Source: Sphingobacterium thalpophilum (lineage in GTDB: Bacteria; Bacteroidota; Bacteroidia; Flavobacteriales; Flavobacteriaceae). Taken from it: a stretch of 5,492 bases of DNA. Numbering within the stretch: position 1 is the stretch's first letter; the number at the start of each line of letters is the position of its first letter. Position numbers and translations under genes: made by a program. The stretch spans positions 1-5,492 of the forward strand of contig CALQBR020000119.1 in assembly GCA_943328865.2 (NCBI GenBank). Reading direction: 5' to 3'. A model generated the notes under the pieces. The model did not search any database. It saw only the letters and a program-made list of their open reading frames with translations, and was not told where the DNA came from. Positions 1 through 5,492 of the stretch are shown one piece after another.

Positions 1-1
1 G

Positions 2-448
2 TTGCAATATCCGAAACAAAATCGCTTGGTTATTGATGCAGGAACCTGTGTAACTTACGACTTTATTGATGATCAAGACCAGTATCTGGGCGGTGCGATT
101 ACCCCTGGCATTCGAATGCGCTACGAATCACTCCATCATTTTACCGCTAAACTGCCTTTGTTGACTTTGGAAGACTACCCAAAGGGCCAAAAGGAATCAG
201 AATCCATAAAAATGATAGGGAATTCCACCCCGGACTCAATCCATTCGGGAGTGCTCAACGGACTCACTTATGAAATCGATGGTTTTATAGAGCAACACCG
301 TCAAGAGTATCCAAAATTTATAATAATTTTAACGGGTGGCGACGCAGATTTTTTGGCTAACCGATTAAAAAATACCATATTTGCCAATTCAAATTTTCTT
401 CTGGAGAGTTTAAACCAAACATTTCAATATCAAATCAAAAATGATTAA
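2..448 (+). CDS. coaX: Type III pantothenate kinase, C-terminal part (5' end outside window)
   Basis: Cytoplasmic enzyme that phosphorylates pantothenate with ATP, the first step of coenzyme A synthesis. The reading frame is open from the left edge, so the TTG at base 2 is an internal Leu codon and not a start. Visible in the 148-residue fragment are the ASKHA-fold phosphate-binding motif I-D-A-G-T-C-V-T-Y-D (residues 11-20), the G-G-A-I-T-P-G turn (30-36) that is highly characteristic of type III PanK, the S-G-V-L-N-G segment (82-87) and the late T-G-G motif (111-113). Family members are about 240-260 residues, so roughly 95-110 N-terminal residues, including the first phosphate loop and the G-x-D-R segment, lie upstream. 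No internal stop or frameshift is seen. The stop codon (446-448) lies inside the start of the next gene, an 8-base overlap that suggests co-transcription and perhaps translational coupling. The family assignment is firm. Confidence 0.93.
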   Translation: MQYPKQNRLVIDAGTCVTYDFIDDQDQYLGGAITPGIRMRYESLHHFTAKLPLLTLEDYPKGQKESESIKMIGNSTPDSIHSGVLNGLTYEIDGFIEQHRQEYPKFIIILTGGDADFLANRLKNTIFANSNFLLESLNQTFQYQIKND

Positions 449-1706
449 AAAAATACTTTTTCCTATCTGCTTCCTTTTCTCTTTAGCTTCTCTAGCGCAA
501 GAAGGCACCTCCTCACCATATTCTTTTTATGGAATAGGAGATGTAAAATTTAAAGGTACCGCAGACAATCGTGCGATGGGAGGATTGACAATTTTTCAGG
601 ATAGTATTCACCTTAATTTCCAGAATCCAGCTTCTTTTGCCGCTTTGAAATTAACAACCTTGTCGGTTGGCGGTAGTTACTTGAGCACAACTTTGAAGAC
701 GACCTCTAAGGAAGAAAGCGCCAGAAGATCCGCTTTAGATTACCTGTCTGTTGGAATTCCGATGGGAAAATTTGGAGCTGGTTTTGGTCTGATTCCTTAT
801 TCAGCAGTTGGGTATAAAATTCAAACCATTGCCGCAGGCCCCCCGCAGTCCATTCGAACCAGTTTGGGTAAGGGAGGATTGAATAAAGCATTTCTTGGAT
901 TGGGATATGCTATTTCCTCGAAATTCAGTTTGGGAGCTGATTTGAGCTATAACTTTGGAAAGATAGAAACCAGCAGTCTGGGTTTTATCGATGGGGTTCA
1001 ATATGGGACCAGAGAACAAAACAGGTCCGATATGACTGGGGTTACGCTCACCACGGGAATAATGTATCACTCGAAAATCAATCGGAAGTTATCACTTGCG
1101 AGTAGTATGACTTTTTCTCCAGAGACCAAATTGAAATCTTCTAATGGTAGAACCATCGCCTCTATTCAGTATAGCACTACCGGAGCGGAGATAGTAGTAA
1201 ATGAATCAATTATTGATGTAAGCAATACCATCCTTACATTACCGACTAAATTTTCTTTTGGAACTGGAATTGGTGAGTTGAAAAAATGGATGATTGGTGC
1301 TGAGGTTACTTTTCAAGAAAATAGTAAATTACGCAATCGATTTGATGACATTGTGGGAAGCAGTCTTCATACTATGAAATTTGAAAATTCAATGAAATAC
1401 AATTTGGGAGGGTACTATATTCCTAATTACAATTCGTTTTCTAACTATTGGAATAAAATAGTTTATCGCGGTGGATTGCGTTATGAAAACACAGGCTTGG
1501 TTTTCGATAATGAGTCCATTAACGATATGGGGTTAACCCTTGGATTGGGATTGCCTATTCCAGGTGCTTTTTCAAATATTAACATTGGTTTTGAATTTGG
1601 TAAAAAAGGAACTACCAATGCCAATTTAGTGCAAGAGAATTATGGGAACCTTTCTATTGGACTTTCCTTTAATGACAAATGGTTTAACAAGAAACTATAC
1701 AATTAA
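441..1706 (+). CDS. Outer-membrane beta-barrel protein, Bacteroidota porin/FadL-like hypothetical
   Basis: A 421-residue exported protein. Residues 1-19 form a Sec signal peptide (K3-K4, hydrophobic core, L-A-S-L-A before Q20), which supports ATG 441 as the start even though it lies inside coaX. The mature part begins with S-P-Y-S-F-Y-G-I-G-D (25-34), then N-R-A-M-G-G and an N-P-A-S motif (62-65). This arrangement recalls OmpP1/FadL-like and related Bacteroidota barrels, where N-P-A follows the first strands. The rest is a series of alternating polar/hydrophobic, Gly- and aromatic-rich stretches (such as S-V-G-I-P-M-G-K-F-G-A-G-F-G and L-S-I-G-L-S-F) consistent with antiparallel beta strands. 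The end, D-K-W-F-N-K-K-L-Y-N, resembles other uncharacterised flavobacterial barrels and does not end in the classical C-terminal Phe. I infer outer-membrane location. Substrate and function are unknown, and fatty-acid transport cannot be claimed. The 8-base overlap with coaX places it in the same operon. Confidence 0.8.
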   Translation: MIKKILFPICFLFSLASLAQEGTSSPYSFYGIGDVKFKGTADNRAMGGLTIFQDSIHLNFQNPASFAALKLTTLSVGGSYLSTTLKTTSKEESARRSALDYLSVGIPMGKFGAGFGLIPYSAVGYKIQTIAAGPPQSIRTSLGKGGLNKAFLGLGYAISSKFSLGADLSYNFGKIETSSLGFIDGVQYGTREQNRSDMTGVTLTTGIMYHSKINRKLSLASSMTFSPETKLKSSNGRTIASIQYSTTGAEIVVNESIIDVSNTILTLPTKFSFGTGIGELKKWMIGAEVTFQENSKLRNRFDDIVGSSLHTMKFENSMKYNLGGYYIPNYNSFSNYWNKIVYRGGLRYENTGLVFDNESINDMGLTLGLGLPIPGAFSNINIGFEFGKKGTTNANLVQENYGNLSIGLSFNDKWFNKKLYN

Positions 1707-1769
1707 ATACCTCATTTCAGAAGAATAGATTGTGATAACTCAGTTCGGTGATGGTTCCAAAAGAATAAG
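1707..1769 (+). other. 63-base spacer between the barrel gene and lptC
   Basis: This is the longest gap within the first five genes. It has no convincing hairpin terminator and no clear promoter. The in-frame TGA at 1749-1751 limits upstream extension of lptC, so ATG 1770 is the first available ATG in that frame. A very short open stretch in another frame (1739-1768) ends in TAA one base before the lptC start, the usual spacing of a preceding gene's stop. It could be chance or the remnant tail of a lost gene. Confidence 0.4.
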
Positions 1770-2324
1770 ATGATTTTAAAAAAACAACCTTTAATTAATT
1801 TCTTTTTCTTTACTTTTTTGATGGTAGGGCTTTTTTCCTGTGAAAGTAACTTTAAGGAAGTCCAAAAAATTAATTTCTCTGAATTTGTACCCAGCGGTGA
1901 AGCCGATGATTTTAATTTGAAATACACCGATTCAGGGCGCATACAATCCATTTTGATGAGTCCTAAAATGCTGGATTATGCCACGGTGGAGTTTCCTTTT
2001 ACAGAATTTCCAAAAGGCATCAAAGTCACTTTGTTTGACAAAAACGGCAAAAAAACGTTTGTTTCTTCCGATTATGCCGTTACTTATAAAAATACAAATA
2101 TTATTGATTTACAAGGAACGGTCTTGATTGCGAATGAAACTGGACAGTCATTAGAAACAACGCAACTTTATTTTGATCAAAAGAACGAATGGTTTTATAC
2201 CGAAAAGAAGTTTAAATTTACAGACCCTAAAGGCGTTTCCTTCGGAGAGGGAATCGATTTTAGCAAGGATTTTAAAATTGTGAATTCTCAGAAAATAGCT
2301 GGAGAAATCAATCAATCGGAATAA
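1770..2324 (+). CDS. lptC: LPS export ABC transporter periplasmic protein LptC (lipoprotein-type signal)
   Basis: LptC is the bitopic or anchored periplasmic subunit of the LptB2FGC complex that takes LPS from LptFG and hands it to the periplasmic bridge (LptA). The 184 residues match the family's usual length (about 190). Residues 1-23 are a positively charged then very Phe-rich hydrophobic segment ending G-L-F-S-C (C24), a lipobox-like site, so the protein is probably a lipoprotein rather than held by a transmembrane helix. Residues about 43-178 fit the LptC/DUF1239 beta-jellyroll: repeated short strands with turns, a D-F-N-L-K-Y-T-D-S-G-R-I start, the Y-F-D-Q-K-N-E-W-F-Y-T segment (134-144) and the closing G-E-G-I-D-F-S-K-D-F-K-I-V-N stretch (159-172). 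ATG 1770 is chosen because it gives the complete signal sequence and an in-frame stop lies 19 bases upstream. It is followed after 20 bases by a small membrane protein gene, probably co-transcribed. The family call is strong and the lipid anchor is an inference. Confidence 0.88.
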   Translation: MILKKQPLINFFFFTFLMVGLFSCESNFKEVQKINFSEFVPSGEADDFNLKYTDSGRIQSILMSPKMLDYATVEFPFTEFPKGIKVTLFDKNGKKTFVSSDYAVTYKNTNIIDLQGTVLIANETGQSLETTQLYFDQKNEWFYTEKKFKFTDPKGVSFGEGIDFSKDFKIVNSQKIAGEINQSE

Positions 2325-2344
2325 TTTTAACAATAGAAATATAT

Positions 2345-2539
2345 ATGAATTACCTTAAATACACCCAGTACGTTTATTTGCTTTTTAGTTTTTATTTCAT
2401 TTACGACGGATTTACAAAGTTGAATACCGATAATGATACCCCTTGGTTGAGCTTTATCATTGCTGGATTAGCTGTTTTTATGTTCTTCTTTAGGAGAAAA
2501 TTTGCCAAAAAATTTGAAAGCAATAATCCCAAAAAATAA
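2345..2539 (+). CDS. Small two-helix membrane protein of unknown function
   Basis: A 64-residue protein I do not recognise as a named family. It has two hydrophobic segments, about residues 7-21 (aromatic-rich, Y-V-Y-L-L-F-S-F-Y-F-I-Y) and 34-49 (W-L-S-F-I-I-A-G-L-A-V-F-M-F-F-F). They are separated by a short polar loop with D, N and T and followed by a basic tail (R50, R51, K52, K55, K56, then N-P-K-K). By the positive-inside rule both ends should be cytoplasmic and the loop periplasmic. It is likely to be a real gene: it fits snugly between lptC (20-base gap) and the CNNM gene (3-base gap), on the same strand, with a codon style like its neighbours and a typical membrane-protein composition. 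The tight spacing to the downstream gene suggests translational coupling. A role as an accessory subunit of the CNNM protein or of LPS export is possible but is only inferred from position. Confidence 0.72.
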   Translation: MNYLKYTQYVYLLFSFYFIYDGFTKLNTDNDTPWLSFIIAGLAVFMFFFRRKFAKKFESNNPKK

Positions 2540-2542
2540 TCC

Positions 2543-3802
2543 ATGGCCATTAGTATTATAATTTTATGTTTAATACTATCCTCATTTTTCTCGGGAATGG
2601 AAATCGCTTTCATTTCCTCGAATAAAATTTATCTTGAGATTGAAAAAAAACAAGATAATTTCAACTCCCATATCTTAAATCGACTAACCGAGAAACCTTC
2701 TCGATTTATAGCCACGATGCTCATTGGAAATATGATCACAATGGTTATTTATGGTTATTTTATGGGGGAATTGGCGATGCAATGGATCAACTCATTTGGG
2801 TATTTATTCTCGGATTGGGTTCATTTGTTGCTGCAAACCCTGATAGCTACCATTTTGGTTTTGATTACTGCGGAGTTCTTACCCAAGGTTTTTTTTCAAA
2901 TCTATTCCAATACACTTTTTAAGTTTTTTGCCATTCCAGCCTATATTTTCTATTTGCTGTTCTATTTTGTTTCTGTTTTTATAATGTCGATTTCGGATTT
3001 TGTTTTGCGAAAGTTTTTCAAAACAAAAGGCGATTCGACACCGTTGTTTTTTAGTAAAATAGAACTGGGAAATTACATCACCGAGCAAATGAATGCACTA
3101 GAAGATCTTGAAAAAGTGGATTCTGAAATTCAGATTTTCCAAAATGCCTTAGATTTTTCTGGGGTCAAAGCCCGTGATATTATGACGCCAAGAACCGAAA
3201 TTTTTGCCGTCGAAATGCAGGATTCCGTATCGGATTTAAAAGCAATGTTTGTGCAAACAGGCTATTCTAAAATCTTGGTCATGCAAAACGACTTAGATGA
3301 TATTGTTGGATATGTACATTCATTTGAGTTATTCAAAAAACCTACAACAATTTCATCAGTATTAATTTCAGTGGAGTATGTTCCTGAAACCATTTTTATT
3401 AAAGAGGTTTTGGATTTGTTGATTAAAAAGCGGAAGAGCATTGCGGTGGTTTTAGATGAACATGGCGGAACAGCTGGGATTATTACCATTGAGGATATCA
3501 TTGAAGAATTGTTTGGAGAAATTGAAGACGAGCACGATTTGGACGAGGAGTTGGTAGAAAAGGAAATCGAACCAGGCGTTTTTTTATTTTCTACACGATT
3601 GGATGTGGAATACCTAAATCAAACCTATAAGTTGTCTATTCCCGAAAGTGATTCCTATGGAACATTGGGCGGTTTTATTGTAGATTTTACGAAAGAAATA
3701 CCTCAAAAAGGCGCGCAAATACAGATTGCACCATTTCATTTTATCATAGAAGAAGCAACTAGCAAGAAAATAGAATTGGTTAAAATGACGATACAGGATT
3801 AA
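2543..3802 (+). CDS. CNNM/CorC-family membrane protein (DUF21, CBS pair, CorC_HlyC domain)
   Basis: Inner-membrane protein of the family often labelled 'hemolysin' but related to CorC/CNNM Mg2+ (or Co2+) transport proteins. Efflux of divalent cations is the best guess, and lysis is not implied. The 419 residues are full length. Residues 1-190 are the DUF21 membrane domain, with hydrophobic segments near 1-25, 55-75, 93-120 and 127-152. They contain the F-F-S-G-M-E-I-A-F motif (15-23), I-G-N-M (61-64) and T-A-E-F-L-P-K (109-115). A cytoplasmic CBS pair follows at about 208-330, with R-D-I-M-T-P-R (211-217), G-Y-S-K-I (240-244), D-I-V-G-Y-V (253-258) and the D-E-H-G-G-T-A-G-I-I-T-I-E-D segment (305-318). 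An acidic linker leads to the CorC_HlyC domain (about 337-416), with the Y-G-T-L-G-G motif (372-377). GldE, the gliding-motility paralogue in flavobacteria, shares this architecture, but there is no gldD neighbour here, so I do not use that name. Only 3 bases separate it from the small membrane gene upstream. Confidence 0.9.
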   Translation: MAISIIILCLILSSFFSGMEIAFISSNKIYLEIEKKQDNFNSHILNRLTEKPSRFIATMLIGNMITMVIYGYFMGELAMQWINSFGYLFSDWVHLLLQTLIATILVLITAEFLPKVFFQIYSNTLFKFFAIPAYIFYLLFYFVSVFIMSISDFVLRKFFKTKGDSTPLFFSKIELGNYITEQMNALEDLEKVDSEIQIFQNALDFSGVKARDIMTPRTEIFAVEMQDSVSDLKAMFVQTGYSKILVMQNDLDDIVGYVHSFELFKKPTTISSVLISVEYVPETIFIKEVLDLLIKKRKSIAVVLDEHGGTAGIITIEDIIEELFGEIEDEHDLDEELVEKEIEPGVFLFSTRLDVEYLNQTYKLSIPESDSYGTLGGFIVDFTKEIPQKGAQIQIAPFHFIIEEATSKKIELVKMTIQD

Positions 3803-3911
3803 GTTTCTAAAAAAAAATGAAATTTCTTGTAAATTATCACTTTACATCTTATAATTATTAAATAGATAATTGTATTTTCGCAACCTGAATTTAAAATTAA
3901 CAACAATAAAA
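3803..3911 (+). promoter_or_regulatory. 109-base intergenic region with possible Bacteroidota promoter for the isomerase gene
   Basis: The only sizeable gap in the window. A TATTTTCG sequence at 3873-3880 matches the Bacteroidota -7 consensus TANNTTTG at five of six fixed positions, and lies 31 bases before the isomerase ATG. The expected -33 TTG element is weak: TTA at 3849-3851, at roughly suitable spacing. An AT-only inverted repeat (AATTAT 3853-3858, ATAATT 3866-3871, 7-base loop) sits between the two. It may be chance in such AT-rich DNA, or an operator-like site. An A9 tract (3809-3817) follows the CNNM stop, but I see no GC stem, so no classical terminator is called. Confidence 0.42.
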
Positions 3912-5492
3912 ATGGCGGTTTTACAAAAAATTAGACAACGTTCACTTCTTCTAATACTAGTTATTGGTTTTTGTTTATTAGCCTTTATAGTAGGCGACCT
4001 TTTTAATAAAGGTGGATTCAATCAGACTCCGAAAGACGTAGGAACCATTAATGGAAAAGATATTTCCTTTGAAGAATTCCGTTTGAAAGTGAGTAATGTA
4101 GAGAAAAGCGGACAAGGCATCAGTTCGACTCAAGCCGCCAATAGAGTTTGGGATCAAGAAGTTTCGATTGCTTTGTTAACGGCTGAATTTGATAAATTAG
4201 GAATCAGAGCAGGGGAGAATCATATCATGGAAGCCCTGAAAGCAGATCAGAATATTGGTCAAAATCCAATGTTTTTAAATGCAGCGGGACTATTTGATGT
4301 AGCCAAATTCAAAGAATACTTTAAATCAAGTCCTGAGTTAGCAAAAATGATTAAAGAACGTGAAAAAGATGCGGCGCTAAATGCCAAATTCCAAATTTAT
4401 AACACGTTAGTTAAAGCAGGTATTTATACTACACAAAGCGAAGGAAAATTGAAATATGAAATGGAAGCCAATAAAGCAAGCTTCGATTATGTTTCTGTTT
4501 TGTTTTCTTCGGTAAAAGACAGCGAGGTAAAAGTTTCTGATGAAGAAATTACCGCCTATATGAAGAAAAATGAGAAGCGATTTAAAGCCGAAGAATCTCG
4601 TGAGATTGAGTACGTTTTGATTGAAGACAAAGCTTCAGCAGAAGATGAGAATGAAGTAAAAACAACTATTAATGCCTTGTTGTCTGGAAGAGTGGTATAC
4701 AACCAAGCGACTGGAAAGAATGATACGTTAGCTGGTTTTAAAGGAGCGGTAGACAATGTTGAATTTGTAAATGCAAACTCGGATGTTCCTTATGATTCTA
4801 CTTATGTTGCTAAAAAAGACTTGCCTGCCACTTTTGCTGAGCAATTGTTTAATTTGCCACAAGGAGAAGTATTTGGACCTTACTTGTTTGGAAAATACTA
4901 TTGCATCTCTAAATCATTAGGTAGAAAAGCTGGGGTGAACGCCAAAGCAAGTCATATCTTGATTAGTTATGAAGGGACTCAAGTTCCAAACAAAAAAGAA
5001 AAAAGAACCAAAGAAGAAGCCAAAGCCAAAGCAGAAGTTTTATTAGCTCAGGTTCAGGCGAACCCAGGGATGTTTATGATGTTGGCTTTCTCCAACTCTG
5101 ATGATTCTTCTGCACAACAATTTGGTGATTTGGGTTATTTCAACCAAGGACAAATGGTTAAGCCATTCAACGACTTTGTGTTTTCAAATCCAATCGGAAA
5201 AATAGGCTTGGTAGAAACTGATTTTGGGTTCCATATCATCAACATTACTGATAAGCAGGATGCAGTTCGTTTGGCAACAATCGCTCAGAAAATAGAACCA
5301 TCCGAGGCTACTTCAGATAAAATATTCAATACCTCTGTTAAATTTGAGATGGATGCCAATGAAAAAGATTTTGCAAAAGTAGCTAAAGAAGCTGGTTTGA
5401 CTTTAAATCCATCGGTTAAAGTAAAAGTAATGGACGAGAATTTTGGAGCTATTGGAAACCAAAGACAAATCGTTCGTTGGGCTTTTGAAAAC
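3912..5492 (+). CDS. Membrane-anchored SurA/PpiD-type peptidyl-prolyl cis-trans isomerase, N-terminal 527 residues (3' end outside window)
   Basis: Periplasmic folding factor for exported proteins, anchored in the inner membrane. It opens with M-A-V-L-Q-K-I-R-Q-R, a basic cytoplasmic stub, then one helix at about 11-29 (S-L-L-L-I-L-V-I-G-F onward) without a signal-peptide cleavage site: the PpiD layout. Residues about 43-220 fit the SurA/PpiD N-terminal chaperone region (V-G-T-I-N-G-K-D-I-S at 43-52, many charged helices). Residues about 228-338 look like a degenerate parvulin fold. Residues about 343-446 are a recognisable parvulin (Rotamase) domain: A-S-H-I-L-I with H348, a Lys/Glu/Ala-rich helix (361-376), F-G-D-L-G-Y-F (404-410), and D-F-G-F-H-I-I with H441. 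The frame stays open to the last base. Flavobacterial homologues are around 700 residues as I recall, so perhaps a quarter is missing. ATG 3912 is chosen because the anchor starts immediately after it. Similar genes are annotated ppiD, but the name is left blank because orthology is not provable here. Confidence 0.88.
   Translation, partial: MAVLQKIRQRSLLLILVIGFCLLAFIVGDLFNKGGFNQTPKDVGTINGKDISFEEFRLKVSNVEKSGQGISSTQAANRVWDQEVSIALLTAEFDKLGIRAGENHIMEALKADQNIGQNPMFLNAAGLFDVAKFKEYFKSSPELAKMIKEREKDAALNAKFQIYNTLVKAGIYTTQSEGKLKYEMEANKASFDYVSVLFSSVKDSEVKVSDEEITAYMKKNEKRFKAEESREIEYVLIEDKASAEDENEVKTTINALLSGRVVYNQATGKNDTLAGFKGAVDNVEFVNANSDVPYDSTYVAKKDLPATFAEQLFNLPQGEVFGPYLFGKYYCISKSLGRKAGVNAKASHILISYEGTQVPNKKEKRTKEEAKAKAEVLLAQVQANPGMFMMLAFSNSDDSSAQQFGDLGYFNQGQMVKPFNDFVFSNPIGKIGLVETDFGFHIINITDKQDAVRLATIAQKIEPSEATSDKIFNTSVKFEMDANEKDFAKVAKEAGLTLNPSVKVKVMDENFGAIGNQRQIVRWAFEN

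Noticed and set aside
801..1070. 89-codon open frame on the - strand inside the barrel gene
   Set aside because: Shadow of the real gene on the other strand; no recognisable motif and no gene-like context.
1712..1951. 79-codon open frame on the - strand across the start of lptC
   Set aside because: It is antisense to a well-supported gene. Its Lys/Phe-rich content mirrors the A/T-rich signal-peptide region, and it shows no domain or motif.
2543..3802. Naming the CNNM gene gldE (gliding motility) or calling it a hemolysin
   Set aside because: GldE shares the architecture, but the usual gldD neighbour is absent and other CNNM paralogues occur in flavobacteria. The hemolysin label is historical and no lytic function is visible.
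3850..3855. TATAAT sequence resembling an E. coli -10 box
   Set aside because: Bacteroidota primary sigma factors use a different consensus (TANNTTTG), and such hexamers are frequent in AT-rich intergenic DNA.
3817..3861. 14-codon mini-ORF after the CNNM gene, considered as a leader peptide
   Set aside because: It ends before the proposed -7 element, so it would not be in the isomerase transcript if that promoter is used, and it has no run of regulatory codons. Likely chance in AT-rich DNA.
3803..3872. Possible rho-independent terminator after the CNNM gene
   Set aside because: The only foldable elements are a short GAAATTTC palindrome (3819-3826) and an AT-only stem; neither has a GC stem followed by a T tract.
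1..5492. Mobile element, CRISPR, toxin-antitoxin, defence or RNA genes
   Set aside because: I saw no transposase, integrase, direct-repeat array, tRNA-like cloverleaf or rRNA segment. Base composition and coding style look uniform by eye, and the genes are ordinary core envelope and metabolic functions.

Overview
The window is AT-rich chromosomal DNA that looks like Flavobacteriaceae (Bacteroidota), most likely Flavobacterium or a close relative. The reasons are the Lys/Asn/Ile/Phe-rich proteins, translation starts preceded by A/T-rich sequence rather than clear Shine-Dalgarno sites, a possible TANNTTTG-type promoter, and a gene set of envelope functions typical of that family. This taxonomic call rests on recognised protein families and style, not on a database search.

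All six genes lie on the + strand. In order they are: the C-terminal part of a type III pantothenate kinase (coaX, cut by the left edge, ends 448); an outer-membrane beta-barrel protein with a signal peptide (441-1706, overlapping coaX by 8 bases); lptC, the periplasmic LPS-export protein, here with a lipoprotein-like signal (1770-2324); a 64-residue two-helix membrane protein of unknown function (2345-2539); a CNNM/CorC-type membrane protein with DUF21, a CBS pair and a CorC_HlyC domain (2543-3802); and the first 527 residues of a membrane-anchored SurA/PpiD-type peptidyl-prolyl isomerase (3912 to the right edge, still open). The first five genes are tightly spaced (-8, 63, 20 and 3 bases) and are probably one transcription unit. 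The isomerase follows a 109-base gap that may carry its own promoter.

Functionally the segment is mostly about building the cell envelope: LPS transport (LptC), folding of exported and outer-membrane proteins (PpiD-like chaperone), an outer-membrane barrel that could be a client of both, and a probable ion transporter in the inner membrane. CoaX supplies coenzyme A and is probably just a neighbour.

I saw no RNA gene, mobile element, CRISPR array, integrase, attachment site or defence-type gene, and I do not think the window contains an undescribed system. The points most worth a second look are the tandem parvulin-like architecture of the isomerase with a degenerate first copy, the unknown small membrane protein wedged between lptC and the CNNM gene, and the 63-base gap before lptC.
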